64,000 bases of DNA from Callaeas wilsoni (Eukaryota > Chordata > Aves > Passeriformes > Callaeidae). The translations under genes and the position numbers were made by a program. The stretch's first letter is position 1. Each line of letters opens with the position of its first letter. A model generated the notes under the pieces. The model was not told the origin of the DNA. It did no database searches and saw only the letters and a list, made by a program, of their open reading frames with translations. The stretch is from contig VWPU01004168.1 in NCBI GenBank assembly GCA_013398955.1, positions 1 through 64,000 on the forward strand, given 5' to 3'. Shown one piece after another: positions 11,218 through 23,060 of this stretch.

Positions 11218-14200
11218 GGTTTCTGTAGGTTTCTAAATGGTTTTCAGGTGAAAGGGTAACTTGGATAAAATGATAACAGTGAAAGAAAGAATGAAAACAG
11301 GAAACAGATGTCTGGTGACGTCCAGGGATTGGATAGCACTTATTCAGTGGACGATGTCTTAGTCACAAGGCAGCTGTATCCTGGCTCTGATACTACAACG
11401 CTACAAATACCTTGGAGCCAAAACAGCCACGTTCCACAAAATCCGGTCATTCTACTTTATAAAGGTGATCTTTTATCATCTTAAAATTGGAGAAGGCAGA
11501 AAAGGGCTATATGTTCCTTTATTTAAAATATGCAATGCTTGTCTTTTTTTCTCACTTCTGTTAACGGTAGCCAGTATTTTATATCAGTTGTTTGAATTTT
11601 TATTTACTAATGCAAAAAGTCACAAGGCTATAGAGGATTTCCTGTTCATTTTATCTCATCAGGAACACAAGTCTCCTAGCAACCAAATACAGAATTATCA
11701 AAAGCACGAGTAAGTTATTGACAAAGTTTCCAATAAATCCATAATAAACTGTCCCAAAGGACAGTTGTTTATATGTCAGACTTACTGGTGCAAGACTAAG
11801 CCAATGCTGGTGGCATCTAAAGCCATTCTTGTTACTTAGGTATATGGACCATGTTTTCATGTTCAAAAGATAAAGAATTGCCTTGGATAGCCTGTTTTGA
11901 TAGGGTTTTTTCATGTGCAACAATGTGTGACACAGCAAGAAGCACTCAATCTGCTGTAACTGGAAAAGCATTATCAGGTACCTGAGGAAAAGGAATTTTT
12001 ATTTGTGTCACAAAATGCTGAAAGCCATGTCATTTTTTATCAGCAACATCATACTTCTGAAGGATTACTTGATAAAACTGATTACAGATGTGAGACTGCA
12101 ATCAAAATAAAGGCCTTTAAACAAGTACATACCTGGTTGTTTCATACTGTGATAATTAGAAATCACCTGTTTCTTAGGAACAGACTCTACTGACTGCAGC
12201 CAATGCTATACTTACAGGTGGCTGACTGCAGACTCGAAGTGGATTAAAATATATATGTTTTCCCTTCTTTCATATGTACAACAGTAATAACCTGCCTTCA
12301 TTATACTTCATATAGAATTTGTGTTTAACAGTCAGAAGTTGACTGTACAGTCCACTGATTTCCAAAAAGGAATAAATTAATGAATCAGTGGCCCTGATCT
12401 GAATCTTCACTGGCAGTGTGCCAGCATTGTTTTGACATAGAAGCGTAATTGATGTTAGTCCTCCAGGAAGTCATATAAAAGTGATCAATTATGAAGATAG
12501 CTTCCCATTGCTATTTTATTATTTTCTACTACTATTTCTATTTTCTATTATTTTCTATATTAAAACCTTAAAGGCTAATGCAAAATTAATTTTGCACTGT
12601 TAACACTCACAGGTTCTGCAAGCAATTTGAAATTGTTGCGCAAGTCCCATGTTTTAAATATTTAACTGTTATATTTACATATATTAAAATAAGAAAGATG
12701 CTCTGTATATCCAAAATGTCCAGTTTAGTATTCTATATGCAGATTTATGTTTTAAAATTTTCTGAGAAGGTGATCAGATAGGAAGTTTCACGTTAAGTCA
12801 CAATCTGCACTTCAGTTTAAGGTTATGGTTTAGTCTATGAAAAGAGAGGTCCAAGTGTGACAGGGTTCTTGCCCCTTAGAAGAAAATTATGAACTTAAGC
12901 TGCTTTATCTCCTGCCCAAGTGGCTCATCTTGGTCTTTTGTAGCAGAAATACACAGCATTGTCTAAAGAAGTATGGTTTTTCAGTGGAAGCAAACTCCTC
13001 AGATCTCTTCTGTCTCCTGTGCTTAATATTCCCTCTGATACATCTGCATCTTCCCAAGGTCTCTTCTCACCTTTCCCGTTGTAGTGGTGGGAACTACAGG
13101 GCTCAGTCATTCTCACAGTGTCATCCTGTCTGGCCCACTCTGGGTTTGAAAATCTGGTTGTTTTATGTGCCTCTGGAGCAGGAAAAGTGTTGATCATTCC
13201 TGCATCTGTTTATATGGGGGGGTTAAAGGGGGTTGGCTTGAGTTTCCTGGACTGGTGTTGCTTTTGTTGTTAAAAATGTCAACAGCAGTGTTGTTTACTT
13301 GTTAACCTTGTAGATTCCAAGCCACATGCCAAGCAACTTGGAGGGCCCTTTGAGCGATGGATTTGGTATTTTTCAGTCAAGGAACACTCCTAGAAGAGTG
13401 CCTGTGCACTTAAATCAGAATTGCACACACTAGATACCAGTAGGAAGGGATAGACAATTTTGCATTCAATGCACCAATGCCCAAATCTGCCTCTCCTTGC
13501 ACTTTTCTCCAGCCTCTGTAAGATTCATTCTGTCTCGTGGTAGAATTCTCCTGTCCAGGCTTTAGTCTAAAAATATGGGCAGATTAGTCCATATTTAGCC
13601 TGAAAATCTGCCATTTATTATTCCTTGGGCAGGTAATGATAGCTAGAAGTTTGTGGACATAGAGCAGTCTATGAAAAATTAAGTTGATGTGTAAATTTAT
13701 AGTAAACTACTTCTCTAGGGGTCTTTGTGATGCTGATGTAGTTTGCTCCCAGCGTGGAGTACCTTAAATTAACAAAAAAAATTCACTTGATGTCTGACAA
13801 GGGAGATGCATTGTTAGTTGAACATAGCTGTGGTTCAGGGCTTCAAAAATTGGAATCCAAGTTCCCTGTAAAGTTAGTATAGTGAGTTATTGTGTTAATT
13901 TCAAAATTAATGCAAGTCTAAATTTACATTGCTCACACGTAGACAATACTTCAGTCCTCTCATAGGAGTTTCATTGCTTTTGTAGCAGTGTGATTGATAC
14001 AGTCAGTATCTAGAGCCTAGAGAATCTCCACGTTCAGCTTGGAGCAGACATCCGAGCAATTCAGTGACACTCCAGACTCCACTGACTGTGACAGGAGCTG
14101 TAACATAGCACTCTTTTATGCACCCAAAACTTCAGCATCTGGAGCTGAATCCCACTCTCTGTTTTCAGTGACCCAAGATGTTTGAAGTTAATGGTCGGAA

Positions 14201-17200
14201 TTTCTCTACAGGATCAACACAGTGCCAGCGTGGGTTTAGCTCACCATTGGGAACTTACGAAATCTGATGTACTAGGTTGTATTAGTCTTTGAAAATAAGC
14301 ATGCTTTTTTAATTATTGACTGAAAAAAGCAATCTAGAGGATATATTGGTGCCACAAGAGGTGAGATGCTAGCAATCAGACAGTGTTATTTTTAACTTAT
14401 TAGAGACAGAGTCTTCTTCAGGATACAGAAATTGGTGACATCCCCACCTGCAGCCTTTGACTCTCAAGGTGGATGACTCCCAGTTCCCAGCCCAGCACTG
14501 ATATTTCCACTCAAAATTTGCCTGCCTGCCTTCTTTGACCCTTGTGTAATACCTGCCAATGTTTGTGCTAGTTCTAATTTATATGTTTATTCTATAAGCT
14601 AAGCATAGAAATTAAACTCACCTCCATCTGCAAAAGAAAAAATGGGAGAGCAGGATGGTGCCTCTCTTGAGGTGTCTGCTTCAGCAAGTGCTGCTTGTAA
14701 TGGCTAGAGAAGGTGACCAAGGTGTGTAAACACAGATGTTGTCTCACTGCTATCTAAGAAGATGCATCCAGTGTGTCTCCTAGGGCACCCCCTACAGCTA
14801 CTGTGACAGCTTGTGATGTTTGTACAAAACACAGATTTGGTACTGATGTGCTTGCTTTTTGTGCACAGGCAATCATTTATCCCCTCTTTTTCTTTTTTTG
14901 TCTTTTGTTTTTTTTTTTCTTGGCAAGGCCATTGCACTTACTGCAGCAGGCAGTCTGAGTATGGGCCACGTACTAGTCTTGAGACTGTTCCAGACAAAAT
15001 ATTATTCTACGGGTTTTATGTTGGATTTGGCTGATGTGATGTTGCTGCCGCCCTGACTTCTAGGTAAAATATCTGGGCTAATTGTGACTTCGTTGTCGGG
15101 CTTTGTTGTTATTGCTCTTTTTGTAAGGCTCCAGCCCTTCCAAGTTCATCATTAAAGACAGGTGTTTACCTTGGGATGATCATGAAGTGAATTACTATAG
15201 TGAGGATGTGATTGTGTAGTAAAATTCTACCTGGGTCAGTTTACCTGCATTCATTTGTATGTGTCTGAGGGGATTGAAGCACTGGGGTGCTCTGATTTTG
15301 TCTTTGATGTGAGAAAGCTTATCTGTCCATTAAGAGAACCTGAGAAGAAAATGGAAGATAAAAAGCTGTCAGGTAATTTTTGCTGCACCCTGTGAAAACT
15401 GCGTGTTTTCCCAATTCCAGTTGTTCTTGGCTGAGCAGGATGACTTTGCTTGCAGCATATTGGGAAACTGCAATGGCAGCAGACCACCATGGGCACTGAC
15501 ACGCAGCTATGGCACTGTAGGTGGCCAGGACAAAAGAAAAGGTAATTCTGGAGACTTGCGAACATGCGAATCAAGGTATGAAAATCTGCCTGAAGAGATT
15601 CCAAAGTCAGAAACATATGAGTATTCTCCAACACCAGTGAAACTCTGCTGCATGTTTAATTACTCTTTGCTTTTGCTGACTATACTGTTATGAACCGTAA
15701 GTATTCAAGAAGTTATTTAAAGAATATACATTTCAGGCTTTCTTTGTTGTCCTTAGAGTTTTCAGCTCTGCAGGGATCTTGCTTCCAAGCATTGTTCCAG
15801 TATCCAGCAAGACTAGAAGCAAATTTAAGAAGTGGGAGCCAGCATTTTCATGTGATGGCATTCTTCCAGGAACTGGTGCCGTAGGATAAACAGTAAATAC
15901 TGTGAGGCTTGCAAAACACTTACTCATTCATTGCTTATACCCTGCCGATAGTTTTGTTGTTAGAGAGCATAATTTCTCTGCTGGCTCTGCAGCTGACATC
16001 CAGTCACATCTGCTCAGCATGAAAGAAACCTGTCATTGTTTCCAGCCTCCAAATCTGAGGGTAGCAAATATGATGTTACCAGGTACACGAGCACCCCGCA
16101 CAAACATCCTTCTCCGTGTGCTCCTCTCCCCTAATTATGAGACTGCTAGGGTCATTTGTAGTGCTGAGAGTTGGAGCTGCCTGGTGGGGACGGGGGGGCA
16201 GGTCCGGTGTCCTCCTGGCAGAGGCAAGGCTGACACCTAGTGACCAGACACATTTATTCCTGCGGGAATTCGCTGTGTTGTGGTTCAGTCGCTATTCACT
16301 CTTTTCTACGTCTGGAAGGTTTAAACTTCAAAGTGAATAGTTACTTTATTTCATCATCACTCTTGGCCTTTTTTTTCATTGTTTCTAGTACACTCTTCTG
16401 AAGATGGAGTTCAGCTAGCTTACAGGCTTGCTCACGCCTGATGCTGTAGAGGATTTTGTGTGTAGTCTCCTGGGAGTTGTCCATGCCAGCTGTGCTGAGC
16501 AAACTGAGGTGGCTGATTGCAATCAGCAGTAAGTTCAGAACATCATGCTTTTCGGCTTTTCCTTAATAAAATCATGGCTGACTGCAGTATTTGAATTATT
16601 TTTGCTCATCCTGTGTTAAAGAATACAAAATCTAATGTAGAAGGATATTCTCTGAGTTGCAGAATTTTCTTCCTGCAGATGTCTGCTGACCCGAGGTAGC
16701 ATCTTACTATTAGGCTGCCACCTGGAAAGCACTACCTGTTCCATCATTGTTGCAGATCCTGCTGGAAATGCTCTGTGTTCTGGGCCTTAGCAAACTGCAT
16801 ATTAAAGAGGAAGAGTAAAATCTAGCTAAAAGACTCTTACAGAAAACTTTGTTTGCTTATGTAGATTAGCATTTCAAGAGTATAACATATTGATGAGAAT
16901 TGCTTTTGACCTTTACCAAAAGGAGTAGCTCTATAAATTTCGGAAAACAGCCCCCCAGCCTGAACCAAAGGAGTCATCTCCCATGTTGACTCCAAAAGTA
17001 GACTGCAGAGGGTCTCAGTGGTTCCCCATGCTAACGGATTTCACACAAAGCCCTATACTGAAGCCCTCAAAAAGCCTTCTTGGAGAAGTCCTTGGGATTG
17101 GAGGAATATTTTGTCTTTTAAATATCTCTAGTCATTTAAATGAAGTATTGGAAATAATGTTGATACAACATGACTGTTTGCTACTAGCACTGTGTTTGAC

Positions 17201-17790
17201 TACACAAAGAGTCAGAGCTCAATGTTTTTCTGTGCCTGAAAGGAAACTTTGATTCTTCCTGAATGAAATAACTAGGAACTTGCACAAGCCCTGTGTTGTC
17301 GAACGGAAAAGGCAAGCTATTTTTCCTTCAGATAATCTTTTACATCTCACTCAGAACTTTACGTATGGCTCTGATTCTGTATCTGTGGCATGTTTCTAAT
17401 TAGCCCATGAAAAAATAAAGGGCTTGTATTTTAAAATCTACTAATTTTTCATCTGCTATCTATTGTTGATAGGATGAGCCTCTGGAGAGAAGGCTAGCAT
17501 ATTCCCAAGGCAAATTCCCCTTCACAGTGCTGTGATGCTAGGAATGAGAATAGCAAAACTGCCCAAACACGTACATACACCGAAGTTCTTTCTTCCTCTC
17601 TGAAAACTGATGGTGCAATTCCATGTCTCCAAACCATCATCCAGTACTGTTTCCCTGAGACCAAAGTTGTTTTCTCACTTGTGCTTGCAGCTGTTTTTGG
17701 TGTCTCTCACAAACAACATATAGGGTAGTTCATTTGCATAGTCACCTGGAAAAATTAGTTTTAAAATTTACAAAACCTGACTTCTAAACT

Positions 17791-17812
17791 TAATTTTAAT
17801 TAATTAATTAAT
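17791..17812. repeat. (TTAA)n short simple repeat
   Basis: A short run of TAAT/TTAA units in AT-rich intergenic DNA. Confidence 0.7.
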
Positions 17813-18361
17813 CTGAACAAGAGCCACAGAACAGGTAAATATGGCTTTGACCAGGACTAAGTAATAGACTTCAAATTATTCATTTTGAAAGAGAAATACT
17901 GAGGACTCTGAAGACCTGAAGGCTTGAAATGTGATAATGTGATCCTTGAGTTTATAAGAAATTCTATATATAATAATTGCCCTTTTTTTTTTTTGGTAGG
18001 TAATGGGAGTTTTGTTAATTGGTCAGACTAAGCCAATTGTTTTCATTATTTCAGACCACAAGTGCAGGATTCCTGCCTTTGTTCAGAGCAAAAGGGAATA
18101 ATAAAGCTCTCTAGTATCAAACAGGTAGGCACAAAAAAGCAGGGCATCTGTTAGAGCTCCATCTCTATGTACTGGTAGATGTCACCTCTGGAAAACCTAC
18201 TCAGAGCCTCAGTCTTTGTCAGTCCTGTGCTCTCGCAGTGGTAGCAGTAGTACCCAAGTAGCAGGTGCCCAAGGGTAGATCCAGGTCCATATGTCTGCTC
18301 CAAAATAACATGTGGTGTGGAGCTTCAGCAGTGCAGACGTGGGAACACGTGCAGGCAGAGC

Positions 18362-18366
18362 CAAGG
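18362..18366. repeat. left target-site duplication of younger LTR
   Basis: CAAGG directly precedes the LTR start and is repeated exactly at 18931-18935 directly after its CA end. Confidence 0.85.
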
Positions 18367-18930
18367 TGTGCTGGTTTTGGTTGGGACAGAGTTCATTTTC
18401 CTCACAGTGGCTGATGTGGGGCTGTGTTTTGGATTTGTGCTGAACACAGTGATGGTAATACAGAGATGTTTTTGTTATTGCCTTCTCTGCTTTTTGTACT
18501 GCCATTCTGGTGAGGAGACTGGGGATGAATGGGAGGATGGGATGAGACACAGCCAGGACAGGTGACCCAACTGACCAAAGGGATATTCCAGACCATGTGA
18601 CATCATGCTCAGGACATGAAGTGTGGGGAAGAAAGAGGAAGCGGGGAGACATTTGGAGTGATGGTGTTTGTCTTCCCAAGTCACCATTACATGTGATGGG
18701 GCCCTGCTCTCCTGGGGATGGCTGAACACCTACCTGCCCATGGGAAGCAGGGAATTAATTCCTTATTTTGCTTTGCTTGGGTGCATGGTTTTTGCTTTCC
18801 CTATTAATGTCTTTATCTCAACCCACAAATTCTCTTTTATCCTTCCAATTCTCTCCCCAGTCCCGCTGGTTGGGGGAGTGAGCGAGTGGCTGTGTGGGGC
18901 TTGGCTGCTGGCTGGGGTTAAACAGTGACA
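18367..18930 (+). mobile_element. solo LTR of an avian endogenous retrovirus (ERVL-like), intact ends
   Basis: The 564-bp element starts TGTGCTGGTTTTGGTTGGGA and ends GGGGTTAAACAGTGACA, the TG...CA ends of a retroviral LTR family I recognise from bird genomes. A perfect 5-bp duplication (CAAGG) flanks it, which supports an ERVL-type integrase. No primer-binding site, gag, pol or env sequence adjoins, so it is a solo LTR. Compared with the copy at 1921-2509 it lacks about 30 bp in the 5' third (near 18480), so that region is deleted here or inserted there. Open frames within it are fortuitous. The exact subfamily cannot be named without a repeat library. Confidence 0.92.
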
Positions 18931-18935
18931 CAAGG
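18931..18935. repeat. right target-site duplication of younger LTR
   Basis: CAAGG, identical to the 5 bases before the LTR. Confidence 0.85.
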
Positions 18936-21900
18936 GAAATCACTCAGAGCAATCTCCTGTGCTCAAAACTCCCCCTGAAACCTATTTCATGTGGTGACTA
19001 CAGTCCTCCAGCACTGTACCAGCCCGGAGATGGTGGCACACAGAGAGCCCTGTGACCCAGGCAGGTGCTCTCGTATTCTCTCCACTGCTGTGACCTGCAT
19101 GGGGAGTAGCCTATGTCCTTCTGCCCTGGATCTCTGGGTTAAACTGCTTTGTGGCTGGATTGGGAGCTGAAGGGTTGGCCTGCCTCCTGGCCTAACACAG
19201 GGTTTTGGAAGAGTTCTTCTCTGACAGAACTCACCTGCAAGCCCTCACTATCAGCTGCCACATGGCAACAGGGAAAGAATTGACTTTCCTTTCTTTGTGC
19301 AGTGTCAAACACAGTCGGGACAGTCACTGGCCTAGCTCTGCATGCTCATAAGACCAACTAGCATCATACTAAAGCAGAGAATGATCTTTCAGACTCACAT
19401 GCCTTTGTCAGAACTCTGCATGCAGTCATGTATGAACCAACAAGTAAGGCAGGTAGCTTTGTGGCTCTTCTGATTGTATTGTATCCAAAATTGCCAGAGA
19501 TTTAGTCATACTTCTGACTGTCCTAGGAGTCAGGCTACTTATACTTCCCTTTTCCATAACAAGCTGTACCACCACTTCACTTGGATTTTGCCTGTATTTT
19601 ATTGATAATGCTACTGAATTCATCACACACTTGCAAATATGAAGGACAATGGCATTTCCTAATTTCATTCACAGCCAAAGTTACAGTTAAGAGAAAAAGT
19701 TCAGTGTACCTATTTGATATTCATTTTTCTTCTTGTGACTCAGGATGCATCTCCACTGCACATTCCCTTGTATTTTATACAGCTGTGTTCTAAGAATACG
19801 AATTGATGAAACCTTAGGTAGAAGAATTTACAGTGTTGAGATTGTTTTTTGGGAGTTTTTTGGGTTTTTTAGAGGAAACCACCAGGAAATACACAATTCT
19901 ACACTGAAAAACTGTTTTGTATCTCTGTCCGCTAATACTCTTTATCAGAAGAAGTCAACTGTTTGTGATAATTTCTGCCTAGAGTGTTATTGACTCCTTT
20001 TTGAAACAGGAATTTTTGAAAACTCCTAATGCCACTTTCCTATAAAAGCTTATCAGCTAGTCCAAATAAAGACATCATAGTGAAGTACAGGCTCATGCAT
20101 TAAGCTATGCTAGACAGTGTTACTTAAATAACAATGGAACTTTTGTGGTCATTGGAGAATGAATTTCTTTTAGTATGTCTGATCAAGTTATTCAAATTAT
20201 TAACATGAACAGAAAATGCTCACTAAAATAAATAGGTCAAAGGTCTATTATGAAAGAAAAAGTTGTTATGACATGGAGAGAAATGAGAGAAATGACTGAG
20301 TCCCACAGGACACAGGTCATCCTGACTCATGGCACATTTCTGTTCTGATTAACCCGTCTGTACTAATTTGTTCAGATCAATTAGATTACATATCTTCGAG
20401 TTTTTTTTCACATCCAATCTGAAAACAAATGTGTCCCTTATTGACCATGAAAATACTGCAGTTTGTTGCCCCTTGACTGATAACCAAAATCCGATCAGCA
20501 AGCTGCTCCCTGGCTACTACTTTGTTTTGATAGAAATAGTAGTGTACATAAACCACTGATTTCATCAAACTGCAGCCTGGCAGCTGAAAATACATCATCC
20601 TTGTATATAATCTTACAGAGTTTTCGAGTAAAACTTTGACCTAGATACCTGGCAGTCTATAGAATTTCTGGGAGGTCGATAGCTAGTATTCCATTGCTCA
20701 CAAAGTTTGGAAGGCACAGATAGAGCAAGAGCTGGCCATGTTGGCTTTGCCAATACTTCACTAGATAGCAGAGCTCTCAGCTGCAGGCCCATCTGGGAGG
20801 CAGGGGAAATAGGCTTTGATAGTTAGCACTAATGCCAGCTGACATTCCTAGAATATGATGGCTCCTTGTAATATCCACGTAATCCCTTAATCAGGTTCAC
20901 GGAATGATACAGTCAAGTTTTCCTGTGTTTTAGTCTGATTTCCTAAGGAAAAATGTTGTGCAGCAGCACAGACTTGCCTGTCTGTGTATGCATTTGGCTT
21001 CCTTGACATTTCTTTTGAAACCTTTTGAACTGTTTCAGCTCTGTTTTATGGAGGAATAGAAGAGTTAAAGAGGGAAAGGTCCCACAAGCCCCATGAAGAC
21101 TAGCAAAAGACTGGAAGTGGAGGCTCACACATCCCCCATAGATTGGGGCTAAAAAGTGAATTATTTTCGTCTCACCAGACACCACCTCAGCAGACAGCAA
21201 ACACAGGCTTCCAGACTTCCTCTGGAGAATCCAGGCTTTAGCAGGGGTGCTGCACATAAGCCATGGGTGAGCTGCACCTGTCTGCTGCCCTTGGTGCTGT
21301 TGGAAAGATACACATACAAAGGTACTGACTGGAGAGGGAAAGGATGAAATCAAATCCACAAAATATCCCATCAAAAGTAAAATAGAAACATTTTCCCCTA
21401 AGTATTTTACAGTTGCAGAAGTCATAATACTGCTTGTAATAGTAGTAAGAACTTCTCTTTCAGCTATGCTGTGATTTATACAAACTTAACAGCCCTTTAA
21501 GGTTGAAAAATTTAGAACTATAACCTTCTGCTTTCATATCAACAGGCCTAAAATTTTCAAAAATTTTACGAGTGTATTTAACACAAATCCAGATCTGTAA
21601 GTTGAACTTTTACATGCTGCTTTGCTCCAGTTTTGCCTCCACTTACATGCTGCTATGTTGTTTTTTTTCACTTGCCACTTCTTAACAAGGGAGACATTTT
21701 GTTGGTCAGTGTCAGAACAGGTAGACATAAAGCACTAATGAATACAGAGAACAAAAGTCCTAATTGGCAGCTGCAATCAGCCTAGAAGATTCTCCTTAAA
21801 AAGATATTTTCCTAAATTTCTGTGAGAGGAACATTTATCCTTCTTCCTAAATTATGCCATGCATGACTGGTGGTTACTTTTATTGATTACTCAGACAATC

Positions 21901-22500
21901 ATAAAGAATTATGTTTTGCTTAAACTGATGTTGCAGAGGTAGACCAATTTCAAATTGCCTAAAAAATATCTTTCTTTCAATGCTAATAGTCTTGTTTATG
22001 AGAGGAACCAGCTTCTTTTCTTCTCTGGCTGGAACTGGGAGAATGCACCTGCCTGGGTGACTCGGTGGGAAGCAAGAAGGGAACTAACTGAGCTGTGCAT
22101 GGGGCTAGCAGGGTCAACATGTTTCACTGCTCAAGAAAGAGACTGGCTGGTAATTCCTGGCATCTGCCAAGGGGATCTAGCCACCAAAATATGCTTATTG
22201 CTAAACACCAGCACCAGTGAGGTGGAGCAGCCAGCTGTCCTGTGAGGACTGGGGCTGAGCTGGATGTCTCTCACAGCCACAAGGGCCAGGAGTAAGGAAG
22301 GCGGCAGCAGCAGTCTCCAGTTTGCAGATGTTCTTCACTTTAGCGTTTGTGCCATTGGTGGATAAGGTGGTCAAGTGTGTTTATTTCTGACACTGATTAA
22401 CAAAATCTGTTGCTCTTGTTTGGAAATGGCAAGTGAAAAAACGTGCAGAGTGGAGACAGATACAAAGCAGCGTGAAAAGATTCAGTTCACAGGACTGAAT
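18936..22500. other. intergenic, no gene recognised
   Basis: AT-rich DNA with no recognised repeat. A 160-codon minus-strand frame at 20943-21425 has no resemblance to a known family and no exon-like support. Confidence 0.55.
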
Positions 22501-23060
22501 TTGAGTTTAATTCACTTGGAATAGCTTTCCCCGTCGCGGTGGTGATCTGCAGGGCTTTGCGAGTCCAGCAGCATCGGCGGCTATCTGCAGGGAGATGCAC
22601 GCAGAGTTACACAGTGAGAGGTGCACCCATCAGCTCCACTGCCTTACAAGAAATTATAATTAAGGCCGAAGTGTGTTCGTTTGGGGTTTTTTCCCTCCGC
22701 GAAATGAACACCCAGGCCCTCGGGAGCAGGAGCGCGGCGCGGCGGCCGCTGGGGGGAGATGTTCCCCCGGGCACGCCGGGCTCCGGGCGAGCCGGCGGGC
22801 GCGCGTCCTGCTCCGGCGCTGGCACTGAAAGCCTCTGGCTTGCGGCGGGACGTCTCGGGGGGGCTCCGAGGCAGGAATACTGCAAAACGTGTTTTGCACC
22901 ACAGCAGAGCGAGCTCTTTAAAGCGGTGGAAATGTCCCCCAGAAGTCTTTTTTTGTAACGAATTGCCCGTGAAGGCTTTTAACGCTTTCAGTCACGCGTG
23001 GAGATTAATGAAGCAACAGCTTTGGGGGGAAGGAAAGGAGAGTTTTGAAAGATAGTGGTT
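22500..23060. promoter_or_regulatory. isolated CpG-island-like patch
   Basis: Composition changes abruptly here. Between about 22675 and 22870 I count roughly 27 CpG dinucleotides in ~190 bp, including a NotI-type GCGGCCGC at 22742, in the midst of CpG-poor, AT-rich DNA. Flanking bases remain moderately CpG-rich (22530-22600; 22940-23000). No recognised protein-coding exon is present; open frames on both strands are by-products of low stop-codon density in GC-rich DNA. It could be the promoter of a non-coding RNA, an orphan CpG island acting as a developmental enhancer, or an unannotated first exon. Its place in the probable MRPL15-SOX17 interval makes a regulatory role plausible, by inference only. 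Confidence 0.6.

Larger units (their letters stand above)
9321..18361. other. intergenic, no gene recognised
   Basis: AT-rich unique-looking DNA downstream of MRPL15. Open frames are short and unrecognisable (the longest, 127 codons on the minus strand at 15251-15634, resembles nothing known). It holds an alternating purine-pyrimidine tract (11195-11217), a G-rich run near 9465-9478 and a TTAA simple repeat (17791-17812). Confidence 0.6.

Noticed and set aside
18209..18729. Minus-strand open frames up to 156 codons
   Set aside because: They run antisense through the younger LTR; parts are shared with the frames in the first LTR only because the DNA repeats. No coding signature.
1916..18935. 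The two LTRs as ends of a single provirus
   Set aside because: The intervening DNA is the MRPL15 gene and unique sequence rather than retroviral genes, and each LTR has a different target-site duplication.
22539..23055. Several overlapping frames of 80-139 codons on both strands
   Set aside because: They are by-products of the CpG-dense patch, where stop codons are rare. The proteins are low-complexity Gly/Arg/Pro/Ala with no domain and no clear splice sites.
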